Below, piece after piece: positions 1 to 7,152 of a stretch of 64,000 nt of DNA; position 1 is the first letter of the stretch, and every line of letters starts with the position of its first letter. The position numbers and the translations under genes were made by a program. The notes below the pieces were generated by a model, which worked only from the letters and a program-made list of their open reading frames with translations, did not search any database and was not told the origin of the DNA. Origin of the DNA: Tautonia plasticadhaerens (GTDB taxonomy: Bacteria > Planctomycetota > Planctomycetia > Isosphaerales > Isosphaeraceae); contig NZ_CP036426.1 of assembly GCF_007752535.1 (NCBI RefSeq), forward strand, positions 2,046,001 through 2,110,000. Direction: 5' to 3'.

Positions 1-14
1 CTCCACGCCCGCCC

Positions 15-1049
15 TCAAAGCGTGATGTCATACGTCAAGCGACTGTTCCGACGCTGAGGCGAGTTGAAAAAGACGCCCGCTCCCGTGCGCTTCGGTTGCC
101 ACACCGGCCATTCGACCGGGGTGTCGCCCGGGAAGAGGAGGCTGGTGGACGTGGACTCCACCTTCGTGGCGGCCCAGCCGAAATCGGTCAGCACCCATTC
201 CGTATCGATCAGGACATGGAAGAGCACCGGATGCCCCGACGCCTTCACCCGCCTGATCTCCGAGAGGCGGGGTGCGATGAGCCACACGAGGGCCCAGAGG
301 TAGGCGTCCGCCAGCACCTTCGACACCTTGTCGCGATACTGCGCCTCCCACTTGTCCTTCAGGTGGTTCTCCGCGAACCAGTTCTTGATGGCCGGGGTCG
401 CGAGGGCGATCCCGGCATCGAGCAGGCCGAGGGCCGCGTTGCCCATGGTGCCCCGGACACCGCCCCCGGGCCGCGCGCCCGGCCCGACCTCCCCGCCCGC
501 CGGCTTCGCCGGCGGAACCTGGCCATCGCCCCGGACCACCAACCCGCGCTGCGGAGCCTGGATCGTGCCGCTCACGCCGCCCTCGGCATGGAACACGGAG
601 TCGGTGACGCGGACGCCCCGGGTGAGCCGCATGCAGTGCTCGCACCGGGGTGCCGCATCGCCCCGACGCTTCCCCGACAGCCACGCCACGTGCACCTCGA
701 AGACCTTGAGATCCGTCTCGGTCAGCTTCCGCCCGAGCTGCTTCTCCCGCTCGAGGATCGCCGCGTTCAGCGCCCTCACCTCCGCGTGCCCCCCCAGCGC
801 CCACGCCTCGGAGTGCACGACGACGAGCTGGCCCGCCGCGATCCGCTGCATCTGGCCCACGATCGCCTTGCCGATCGTCTCGGACAGGGGGCTCGGCAGC
901 ATGGAGTGGTTCAACCCGACGTAGAGCTTCCCCGTCGCCTCGTTGCGGACGACCGCGAGGACCGGCCCGGTGCCGATCCCCTGGGCCTTCTGCATGCTCG
1001 TCGTGAGCTGGACGATCCGACCGGCGATGGCTTCGAGCGGTTCCGACAT
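15..1049 (-). CDS. YwqJ-type nucleic-acid deaminase-fold protein (toxin-like cassette gene)
   Basis: 344 residues from the ATG at 1049. The N-terminal ~150 residues carry the zinc signature of the deaminase superfamily: HAE at 88-90 followed by VRALN, then PRCEHC at 134-139, spaced as in YwqJ/toxin deaminases, which usually act as exported or contact-delivered toxins. A Gly/Pro-rich linker (about 155-200) follows, then a C-terminal part with hydrophobic helices and no family I recognise. There is no secretion signal and no obvious immunity gene beside it. The reading frame stays open upstream to 1556, but that extension runs through the inverted repeat at 1484-1576 and is not protein-like, so I reject it. 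The cassette's own attC should lie left of the window. Enzyme activity and substrate are inferred. Confidence 0.72.
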   Translation of the reverse strand: MSEPLEAIAGRIVQLTTSMQKAQGIGTGPVLAVVRNEATGKLYVGLNHSMLPSPLSETIGKAIVGQMQRIAAGQLVVVHSEAWALGGHAEVRALNAAILEREKQLGRKLTETDLKVFEVHVAWLSGKRRGDAAPRCEHCMRLTRGVRVTDSVFHAEGGVSGTIQAPQRGLVVRGDGQVPPAKPAGGEVGPGARPGGGVRGTMGNAALGLLDAGIALATPAIKNWFAENHLKDKWEAQYRDKVSKVLADAYLWALVWLIAPRLSEIRRVKASGHPVLFHVLIDTEWVLTDFGWAATKVESTSTSLLFPGDTPVEWPVWQPKRTGAGVFFNSPQRRNSRLTYDITL

Positions 1050-1575
1050 TGCTGTTTCCCTGGGATGGCGCGTGGCTGCTGCCGACGAGGTTGCCGCCGG
1101 GGATCGGAGTCGGGGGAAGGTGGGCCCCCCCGAACGTCGTGGAGGCCGCCGCGATCCCGGCGCCATGCACCGGCCGGAAGGAGGCGCCCCCGTCCATCCA
1201 CACCCGACGGGGACGACCCGGGCTCCGATGGGCCACATGGGTCGCCGCCTCACTGCGGATATGTCGAAATGGCGTGATTCCCCACGACAGCCATCCCCCG
1301 ACCGCATCCCGGGCGTGTGGCGATCGGTCGCCACGCGAGGCGAACGACGCATTGCCGAGATCGGAATGCGAGAATTCCACGGCACGCCGCACCGATGAAG
1401 CCGACACCGGCCGGAGTGAGATGGAGGTTCACGACCACCGACGCTCGGATCAAATCGCGGCATCTCGATCCAGCGGTTCAAACCGGCGGGTGGCACTGGT
1501 GGCTTGCCCACCAGTGATGAGGGTGTGAGCCCTCCGAGGAGACCACGGGTGGGCAAGCCACCAGTGCCACCCGCC
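1050..1575. other. Non-coding leader of the deaminase cassette
   Basis: About 525 bases with no convincing gene on either strand. Short frames here are shadows. The only structure seen is the large inverted repeat at 1484-1576 that touches the neighbouring attC. Confidence 0.6.
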
Positions 1576-1576
1576 G
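1484..1576. repeat. 29-bp perfect inverted repeat beside attC
   Basis: Arms at 1484-1512 and 1548-1576 are exact reverse complements separated by 35 bases. The left arm plus its flank also contains a smaller hairpin (CACTGGTGG, loop CTTGC, CCACCAGTG, about 1494-1516), and the right arm a GGTGG/CCACC hairpin. The right arm ends at the first base of the attC core. The compact nested palindromes recall REP/MITE-like elements; no ORF lies inside. Confidence 0.75.
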
Positions 1577-1675
1577 CCTAACGCCCAAGCTCAGCGGACC
1601 GGCCCGTCGAGAGAAACCGATGACTGACCAGAGAGCGCCGCGGCGGGCCGGGTCCGCTGCGGCGCGAGGTTGGCG
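1576..1675 (-). repeat. attC-like site 1 (LysM cassette)
   Basis: 100 bp. It begins GCCTAAC on the plus strand; the far core is degenerate (GTTGGCG instead of GTTAGGC). The arms containing CTCAGCGGACCGGCCCG and CGGGCCGGGTCCGCTG pair to form the hairpin. Confidence 0.78.
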
Positions 1676-1876
1676 GCTCTGCCGAGGCCGAGCCGACCGG
1701 GGCACGAAGACGTTGCCATGGCCATCGGCCCGACGCGCCGAGTCCCATGCTCATGGTCTCATGGGTATGATCGCCAACCCGTGAAAGCGCTGGTCACCCT
1801 CCCCGCGCGGACATGGCCCACGAAGACGTTGGCCATGCCACCCGCCACCAGCGACCGCGACACGACGTCACGGCCG
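1676..1876. other. Spacer between LysM gene and its attC
   Basis: Unusually long gap between gene end and attC. It contains a short direct repeat (CACGAAGACGTTGCCATG at 1703-1720, and a copy with one extra G at 1819-1837). No gene recognised. Confidence 0.5.
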
Positions 1877-2818
1877 CTACCTGCAGAAGTACGCGTTGGC
1901 GACGCTTTGCACCTGCATCTTCCAGAATTCCTCCCGGTTGTCGCTCAGGTCGGTGAGGATGTTCTTGGGGAAATCCTTGGCGATGACGTGGGGCCCGATG
2001 CCGCTGGCGTGCACGATCTCGTGAGCCAGGGTGGCATGGTCCGCCGACAGCACCCCGCTCACGATGCAGTACGGCAGCCAGGGGCTACCGCTCGGGGGAG
2101 CCGGGACGACCGTCACCCCCTTCGCGGGGTACTTGAACTCGCCGAAGAAGACCGGCAGCCGCTGTTTCTTCCCCGGGCTCTTCTGGTCGTCGAACCGCTT
2201 GCCCGCCTCCAGCCGGACGGAGTTGTACTGCTCCGGCAGGATCGGGTCGGCCGAGACCGGGATGGTGTGCTCGGCCGTTCTGGCCCGGGACGGCAGGATG
2301 TCCAGCCCCAGGCCGTGCGTCTTGAACAGCGCCTCCGCCTTGGTGAGCAGGGCGGCGGTGCTGGTGTCCGGGCTGACACAGTTGCTCAGCCAGAACAAGG
2401 TCAGCCGGATCTTCACGTTCCCGGGGTGCACGTAGTCGGTGGCGAACTGGTCCGACGTCCCCCTCCCCTGGGTCAGGTTGAGCGGCGCCGAGTTGTTGAG
2501 CCGGAGGGACATCGGCAGGTGCAGGAGGTGGAGCCCGCCACCCCCGCCGCCACCCGAAGCCCCGAGCGCGGCGAGTTCCTCGTGGGTGAGGGGCCGGCCG
2601 GGAAGGACCAGTTCGTCGCCCGGGAAGATCTTGTCGGGGTTCGGCCGCTTGGCGCGGAAGGGAGAGTTGTCCGGGTGCTGATAGATGTCCCGCCAGGACC
2701 CGTACCCGTTCCGCCTGGCGATCGCAGTCAGCGTGTCTCCGCTCTTGACGACGTACAGGGCCGGAAGGGTGGTCGGTGCGTCGTTGGCGATGACGACACA
2801 CTCGGATAGCCGGATCAT
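1877..2818 (-). CDS. LysM-domain protein with C-terminal HExxH (zincin-like) motif
   Basis: 313 residues; ATG at 2818 is preceded by AGGGAG at a good distance. Residues ~20-75 form a LysM repeat (YVVKSGDTLTAIARRNGY ... PGDELVLP), a glycan/peptidoglycan-binding module. After a run of eight glycines (~88-95) comes a ~215-residue domain ending in HEIVH at 266-270, the zinc-binding pattern of metallopeptidases, with acidic residues downstream that could supply a third ligand. No signal peptide. LysM proteins without signals often act as adaptors or cargo of contractile injection systems; together with the deaminase cassette this hints at an effector role, which is inference. The protease call rests on the motif alone. 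Confidence 0.62.
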   Translation of the reverse strand: MIRLSECVVIANDAPTTLPALYVVKSGDTLTAIARRNGYGSWRDIYQHPDNSPFRAKRPNPDKIFPGDELVLPGRPLTHEELAALGASGGGGGGGLHLLHLPMSLRLNNSAPLNLTQGRGTSDQFATDYVHPGNVKIRLTLFWLSNCVSPDTSTAALLTKAEALFKTHGLGLDILPSRARTAEHTIPVSADPILPEQYNSVRLEAGKRFDDQKSPGKKQRLPVFFGEFKYPAKGVTVVPAPPSGSPWLPYCIVSGVLSADHATLAHEIVHASGIGPHVIAKDFPKNILTDLSDNREEFWKMQVQSVANAYFCR

Positions 2819-2925
2819 GGGGCACTCCCTGTGGTGTGGGCGGTCGCCGCGCACGGTCGGTCGCCGCACGGGACGCGGCCCGATGCTGCCGATCGCGCTC
2901 TTGAAGCGATGGATTCGTGGTGGCC

Positions 2926-3024
2926 GCTTAACGCCAAGGCTCAGCGGACCGGACCGCCGTGGGAAAGCTTGATAGTACCAGGACGCGCCGCGGGGGCCGG
3001 ATCCGCTGCAGCGCGAGGTTAGGC
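2926..3024 (-). repeat. attC-like site 2 (193-aa membrane protein cassette)
   Basis: 99 bp. Cores are GCTTAAC (2926-2932) and GTTAGGC (3018-3024). The stem is the same as in the other sites with several substitutions in the terminal loop. Confidence 0.8.
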
Positions 3025-3026
3025 GG

Positions 3027-3608
3027 TCAGTCGCGCGCGTCCGGCTCAGGCCGCAGGTTGGTCGCCCCAGTCCCGCGCCTCGACCTGGCGTAGTACGACA
3101 GTAGGCCGATGGTCCCGCCGGCGAGGGAGGCGACCACCACGACCGGCAGGACGAACAGTCCAATAAACATCCCCGCGTAACCCGGCGGAGGTCCGGTGTA
3201 GTCGAGGTCAACCACCAGGGCAATGGCCAAAAAGACGAGGAGCCCGGAGAGGCCCCCCGAGAGCGAAAAGACGTAGACCCCGATGGTGAACCGCGGGAAC
3301 CGCGGCCCCAGCACCCAGCCGGAGGCACTGCTGACCAATCCGATCACGAACGCGGTCGCCAATAACTTGCCATGGCGCGACAACGGCTGATTGTTGTAGA
3401 GGACGAACAACGAATAAAGCGCACCGGCTGTAGCGATGAGGGCCCAGATCGCGAGGAGGGCCCCGGGCAGGGCGAGAAGTAGGCTAAATACTCGGGTTTT
3501 CCACTTGTGCGACACGGAGGTGCCCCGGGTGAGATGTCTGCTGGATACCGCAGAGAGGGTCCACCGACGGACGAGCACCCGGCCCGGTGTGCTGGCGAGA
3601 TGAGCCAT
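3027..3608 (-). CDS. Four-helix membrane protein, function unknown (cassette gene)
   Basis: 193 residues from the ATG at 3608; the first hydrophobic segment begins only near residue 38, so a GTG at 3515 is an alternative start. Four clear transmembrane segments: about residues 40-65, 82-102, 110-133 and 145-168, with a basic tail. The stop codon lies two bases before the attC core, and the start is ~34 bases from the next attC, so gene and cassette are nearly coextensive, as is normal for integron cassettes. I recognise no family. It could be an inner-membrane immunity or stress protein; nothing in the sequence decides. Confidence 0.65.
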   Translation of the reverse strand: MAHLASTPGRVLVRRWTLSAVSSRHLTRGTSVSHKWKTRVFSLLLALPGALLAIWALIATAGALYSLFVLYNNQPLSRHGKLLATAFVIGLVSSASGWVLGPRFPRFTIGVYVFSLSGGLSGLLVFLAIALVVDLDYTGPPPGYAGMFIGLFVLPVVVVASLAGGTIGLLSYYARSRRGTGATNLRPEPDARD

Positions 3609-3641
3609 CGCAGGCACGCGAGGCAGACTGGGATGAAGGCC

Positions 3642-3741
3642 GCCTAACGACCAAGCTCAGCGGACCGGCCCGCCGAGGAAAGGCTGTGCATAAGAGTAAG
3701 CGCCGATGGCGGGCCGGGTCCGCTGCAGCGCGAGATTAGGC
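3642..3741 (-). repeat. attC-like site 3 (353-aa membrane protein cassette)
   Basis: 100 bp. Cores are GCCTAAC (3642-3648) and ATTAGGC (3735-3741); the second has G to A at its first base. Read on the minus strand, the TAA inside this core is the stop codon of the adjacent gene. Confidence 0.8.
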
Positions 3742-4797
3742 GGGGTCGCCCGCCGACTTCTTCTCATTCGAATGACCCCAAGTTCCCGCCATCCAGAGTA
3801 GCAACAGGCCCAGAAGCAGCATAGGGAGGGGAAAAGGCAGGATTAGCGCCATAGACCACCTGAAGATATAGGCGCCCATCCCAGGACCGCCCGACCACGT
3901 GCCCGGCGGAGGAGTCATCACCTGAACGGCGGCCATGGATGAGACGAACGCCCCGGTCAGAAGCCATGCGCCCGCCAATCGTCGATGCCGAATCGCGATT
4001 ATCGATGCCGTGATCAGTGACATGGGGCCGGAGAGGAGGAAGAGTAGGAGCCATGTCGTCCAGGAAATCGTTCCGTTCAGCGGGCTGTAGCCCTGGCTCG
4101 CGGCACCGCCGACCACAAAAAGACTGCCTGCAAATGCGACAGATCCGACCCGGATCCCCCGACTTCCCTTGAGCGTTGCGACCCCGGAGATCAATCCGCC
4201 CAGGAAGCCGCAGGCCAAGACGACCGAGCCGATGCCCCACCCGAGCCCGTAGCCCCCGCTGAAAACCGCGATCGCGTACAGGCCGAGCATGCCGATGAGG
4301 AGCCCCAATGACACCGACCACCCGATCCAGACGAGGGGATCCCACTCCCGTCGCCCGGTCCTCCATGCCCAGAACCATCGCAGACCGCCCGCGATCAATC
4401 CCGTCCAGAGCAGCGCCCAGACAATCTCGTGGAAGATCCCCTGCACGGCGACCTCGATGTGGTCTGCGGCACCGCCGTGCATGACGAAACTGGGGCCCCC
4501 GTCGGGGGCGGGAGCCGATGACCTGACCAATCGACTCGGGGGCAGCGGACGGCCATGATGGATAGCCTGCCACGGCCATCGAACCGTCGCGACATACGCA
4601 TCACTCGGTGCCTTCGGCGGATTCCAGAGAGTTGCTCGGGAAACATTCCCCGCGAGGCCGAACGAACTCCCCGCCCACCCGCCCGGCCTGGAGTCGACCG
4701 GATTATATCGCATCCCGCGCCAGGGGGGATAGAGGAGGATCGATGAGATCCACACGAGAAGCCCGACCACGTAGAGTTTCCGTAGCGTCGGAATCAT
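3736..4797 (-). CDS. Multi-pass membrane protein, function unknown (cassette gene)
   Basis: 353 residues. One N-terminal transmembrane segment (~8-24) is followed by a ~90-residue extracytoplasmic loop containing several Trp and Pro residues, then about seven further hydrophobic segments from residue ~118 to ~340, ending in a short polar tail. The stop codon (3736-3738) is supplied by the TAA within the attC core, so insertion of the cassette defines the C-terminus. The codon choice is less extreme in G/C than in the chromosomal genes further right, consistent with cassette origin. No family recognised. Confidence 0.68.
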   Translation of the reverse strand: MIPTLRKLYVVGLLVWISSILLYPPWRGMRYNPVDSRPGGWAGSSFGLAGNVSRATLWNPPKAPSDAYVATVRWPWQAIHHGRPLPPSRLVRSSAPAPDGGPSFVMHGGAADHIEVAVQGIFHEIVWALLWTGLIAGGLRWFWAWRTGRREWDPLVWIGWSVSLGLLIGMLGLYAIAVFSGGYGLGWGIGSVVLACGFLGGLISGVATLKGSRGIRVGSVAFAGSLFVVGGAASQGYSPLNGTISWTTWLLLFLLSGPMSLITASIIAIRHRRLAGAWLLTGAFVSSMAAVQVMTPPPGTWSGGPGMGAYIFRWSMALILPFPLPMLLLGLLLLWMAGTWGHSNEKKSAGDPA

Positions 4798-4914
4798 GTC
4801 GATGTGCCTCTCGCTGGCGAAGTGAACGAGTCTTCGGGCCCGAGATAGCGATACGTGGTGAGAACACGAGTGCCACCCCGTCGCCGGCCCTTGACCTCAA
4901 TGCGATGCGGAGCC

Positions 4915-5014
4915 GCCTAACGCCCGAGCTCAGCGGACCGGCCCGCCGAGGGAGAGCGTGATGATACCTCAGAGCCCCGTGGCGGGCCGGGCCCGCTGCA
5001 GCGCGAGGTTAGGC
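4915..5014 (-). repeat. attC-like site 4 (decayed cassette)
   Basis: 100 bp. Cores are GCCTAAC (4915-4921) and GTTAGGC (5008-5014). The TAA in the second core, read on the minus strand, terminates the remnant reading frame. Confidence 0.8.
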
Positions 5015-5235
5015 GCGACCGCCGCCGGTGCCGTCCCGCCCCAGCCGACGGGTGACCAGAAGCCCGGCCACCCCGCCGGCCGGGACGAGCACCAAGCTGG
5101 CGAAGACGGCCAGGCTGCCCAGGCCCTGCGCCTGCTGGCGGCGCCCGCCGGACGTCTCCCACCAGATACGCCCCGCCGTTCAGCAGGACCAGACGAGGAA
5201 GGCGCCGACCAGGAACCCGGGGGCCCCCTCAGCGG
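5009..5235 (-). pseudogene. Remnant of a membrane-protein cassette gene
   Basis: Read on the minus strand, a hydrophobic peptide (GLGSLAVFASLVLVPAGGVA, then GLLVTRRLGRD) runs in frame into the TAA of attC site 4. Upstream the same frame is closed by a TGA near 5080-5082 in gene coordinates 5180-5182, and plausible continuation (FLVGAFLVW, LLNGGAYLVGD) lies in other frames. No start or ribosome binding site is left. This looks like a cassette gene decayed by at least two frameshifts. The reconstruction is mine and short, so the parent family cannot be named. Confidence 0.45.
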
Positions 5236-6146
5236 TGTGCACTCCGCCGCCCAACGATCAGGTTCAGCGGACCCGGCCGCCGACCAGGAACCTTCCCGTC
5301 GCCGGTGCCACCACGCCGACGCCATCCGACTCCGGCCAGCGCCAGGGCACCGATGCTCAGCATAACGATGCTCGATGGTTCGGGGACGGTGGTCAGTACG
5401 TAGGTGATGTCGATCGAGGAGCCGGAGGCAGTCGTCCCGCCGAAGTTCAGTACATGGGTCGTGCCCACCTCGAAGGGCTTCAACGCCAGGTAATAGCCGT
5501 CCTGCACGGCCGGGGAGATCGTGGCCGGGTAGATCCCGGTGCCGTTCGTCGGGTCCAGGCCGAAATCGGCTTGCAGGTTCTCCGGCGAGGGGAGCGTGTA
5601 GCTGATCGGGTTACTCGGGTCGGTGGTCTGGCGATGGTCCACCAAGTTCAGCACATCAACCCCTTCGATCGTCGCGAAGAGACTGACCACGCCTGATTCC
5701 AGGTCCGGCGAGATCAGGGCGAGCATCTCCTCGGGCGTGAAGTTCGACTGCGGATCACCGAAGGGGGCCACGTTATCGAAGTACGAATTGAGGAGGGGGA
5801 CGAAGAGGGTCTTCCCCGCTTGGACGTCGATCGTGCGGGTGATCGGGTCGCTGGTGAAGGCCCCGTAGAGGAAGAATACCGGGCCGGCATCTCCCCGGAA
5901 GGCTTGCTCCCCAGTCGTGTCCAGGATCGGGTTGACCGCCGCGGGAATCCCGAAGAGTTGCACCCACCACTGCTCGGCCCAATCGAGCTGCGATCGGCCA
6001 TCGATAAGGGCGCCCGGCGGCAGAACCTCCGCGCGAGCTTCGGTGACCAATGCCTGGCACGCCAGGGCCGCGAGGGTGACGACGAGCCACCTTGTCCGGC
6101 CCCAAGCACCTCGTCTCAGACCGCGCCTGCCCATGATGGCATTCAT
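5229..6146 (-). CDS. PEP-CTERM sorting-domain protein, C-terminus extended through a broken attC
   Basis: 305 residues with GAGGGA upstream of the ATG. An N-terminal signal peptide (basic residues 7-17, hydrophobic ~19-37, ARA-E) precedes a soluble exported domain of unknown family. Near the C-terminus comes a PEP-CTERM anchor: VPEPSS, a hydrophobic helix, then GWRRR (about residues 255-280). PEP-CTERM proteins are processed by exosortase and sent to the envelope or matrix. The frame should end just after the RRR; instead it reads through the surviving half of an attC (5249-5282) and stops in the next cassette, adding ~25 foreign residues. The anchor may still be cut off, so function may be unaffected. 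Confidence 0.78.
   Translation of the reverse strand: MNAIMGRRGLRRGAWGRTRWLVVTLAALACQALVTEARAEVLPPGALIDGRSQLDWAEQWWVQLFGIPAAVNPILDTTGEQAFRGDAGPVFFLYGAFTSDPITRTIDVQAGKTLFVPLLNSYFDNVAPFGDPQSNFTPEEMLALISPDLESGVVSLFATIEGVDVLNLVDHRQTTDPSNPISYTLPSPENLQADFGLDPTNGTGIYPATISPAVQDGYYLALKPFEVGTTHVLNFGGTTASGSSIDITYVLTTVPEPSSIVMLSIGALALAGVGWRRRGGTGDGKVPGRRPGPLNLIVGRRSAHR
5249..5282 (-). repeat. Half-deleted attC-like site 5 (PEP-CTERM cassette)
   Basis: Only the R' arm is left: GCCCAAC (5249-5255) followed by a spacer and TTCAGCGGACCCGGCCGCCG. The partner arm is missing and PEP-CTERM coding sequence follows directly. Confidence 0.65.
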
Positions 6147-6201
6147 AGGAATCCCTCTTCGTCTAGGGTGGGAGCAAGACGCTCTCGGAACCGTACGAGC
6201 C

Positions 6202-6301
6202 GCCTAACGCCCAAGCTCAGCGGACCGGCCCGCCGAGAGAAACCGTTGCATGACCAGGAAGCGCCGCGGCGGGCCGGGTCCGCTGCAGCGCGAGGTTAGG
6301 C
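6202..6301 (-). repeat. attC-like site 6 (SnoaL cassette)
   Basis: 100 bp with perfect cores GCCTAAC (6202-6208) and GTTAGGC (6295-6301). Outside the terminal loop it is almost identical to site 1. Confidence 0.82.
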
Positions 6302-6368
6302 GGCGGTCGACCCACCGGAAGGCCGGAGAGACAACCCCCAATCCCTGCCCCCCGCCCGCCGAGCCTTA

Positions 6369-6746
6369 TCACTCGGACGGCGCAACGCCGAGTTGCTGCA
6401 TGAGGCCGAGCATATCCGACTTTCGCTCGTGCGAAGTGATGCGCCCGTCCCTCACCGTGTATATATCGATCCCGGTCCAGATAACCGACTTGCCGGTGGC
6501 AGGGATGTCCTGGAAGTTGCCGAGATGGGTACCGTTGAAGGTCCACCGTGCCACGACCTTATCACCCTCGGCGATCAACTCGTCCAAGGTGATATGCACG
6601 TCAGGGAAGGCTCGGCTCACGCCGACGAAAGCCCCCCTCATATGGTCCTGCATATCCGGGACAAAGAGCGACACGAACGCCTCCGTGTCGTTGGCGTTGC
6701 GTGCTTCGATCAAGCGAGTGACCACGGCCTTGTTAGCTGATGACAT
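6369..6746 (-). CDS. SnoaL-like (ester cyclase / NTF2-fold) protein
   Basis: 125 residues, the usual size of a single SnoaL/NTF2-like domain. The N-terminal helix (KAVVTRLIEARNANDTEAF), the central GDKVVARWTFNGTHLG strand and the IDIYTVRDGRITSHE strand match SnoaL-like polyketide-cyclase/ester-cyclase relatives, small cone-shaped barrels that bind or isomerise hydrophobic ligands. The substrate cannot be predicted. ATG at 6746 lies 10 bases after a recombination core (6757-6763), so the gene fills its cassette; its attC is 68 bases downstream. NTF2-fold genes are common integron cargo. Confidence 0.78.
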   Translation of the reverse strand: MSSANKAVVTRLIEARNANDTEAFVSLFVPDMQDHMRGAFVGVSRAFPDVHITLDELIAEGDKVVARWTFNGTHLGNFQDIPATGKSVIWTGIDIYTVRDGRITSHERKSDMLGLMQQLGVAPSE

Positions 6747-6756
6747 GGTCTTCTCC

Positions 6757-6797
6757 GCCTAACCTCGTTTCGGCGCACGATTCGTCGCATTTGCGAC
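6757..6797 (-). other. Terminal recombination core, possible attI-like end of the array
   Basis: GCCTAAC at 6757-6763 (GTTAGGC on the minus strand) sits directly before the first cassette gene, but no attC hairpin accompanies it. On the minus strand it reads AAACGAGGTTAGGC, similar in layout to the end of an attI site. A perfect small palindrome (GTCGCA TT TGCGAC, 6784-6797) lies just outside. It could be attI or the scar of another attC; no integrase gene is adjacent. Confidence 0.4.
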
Positions 6798-7152
6798 AAA
6801 CCGACGTCCGAAAATTCGTGATACGACACGACTGAACGCGCGTCTAATCCCGGGCGTCGAATTCAATCTGGCCGCGATCGTCCGCAATTTCAAGGAGAAT
6901 CCCGGGATCCGTCGTGCAAGCACGTGCGAAGGCCACTCGCGAAGGAACTGAACTACTTCGAAGGCGACGGGGGCCCGGGGATGATCAGGTCCGACCGGTA
7001 TTCTCGGCCCGTTCGGGAGAAAAAGTGACTGCCGGGGCCCGATCCCCTGATCTTAAGGGTGTACGGCCGACGCCGATCGCGCGGGACGACACCGTCCCCC
7101 CCGGCCCGGCCGGGCCGATTCGCGGCCCGGGCACCCCTTGAGATCGCCTGCG
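6798..7152. other. Intergenic region at the array boundary
   Basis: About 355 bases with no supported gene. Composition shifts from moderate to very high GC around 7070. Weakly protein-like stretches occur (for example a frame with AKELNYFEGDGG near 6940-6980) but they break quickly and I cannot assign them. Confidence 0.4.

Larger units (their letters stand above)
1..6763 (-). mobile_element. Integron-type gene-cassette array (CALIN-like: attC cluster without visible integrase)
   Basis: Seven short units on the minus strand are separated by five full and one half-deleted copy of a ~100-bp hairpin-forming repeat whose ends match the integron core sites RYYYAAC and GTTRRRY. Read on the minus strand each repeat follows a gene. 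The 5' arm (core, 5-base spacer, longer stem strand with two extra bases) and the 3' arm (6-base spacer, core) have the polarity expected of R''-L''...L'-R'. Several genes end inside or within a few bases of the repeat. No tyrosine recombinase gene lies in the window, so the integrase is either left of base 1, elsewhere in the genome, or lost. Integrons are established in several phyla including planctomycetes; assigning this array is my reading of the repeat structure. Confidence 0.82.

Noticed and set aside
1470-1490. GGTTCAAACC resembling a tRNA T-arm
   Set aside because: No acceptor, anticodon or D stem can be built around it; it is a simple palindrome beside the inverted repeat.
1050-1556. 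N-terminal extension of the deaminase to 513 residues
   Set aside because: It would be translated from the inverted repeat and has no protein-like character. The ATG at 1049 fits the domain start.
6914-7141. Possible integrase or transposase remnant right of the array
   Set aside because: Short protein-like peptides only, no recombinase motif recognised in any frame.
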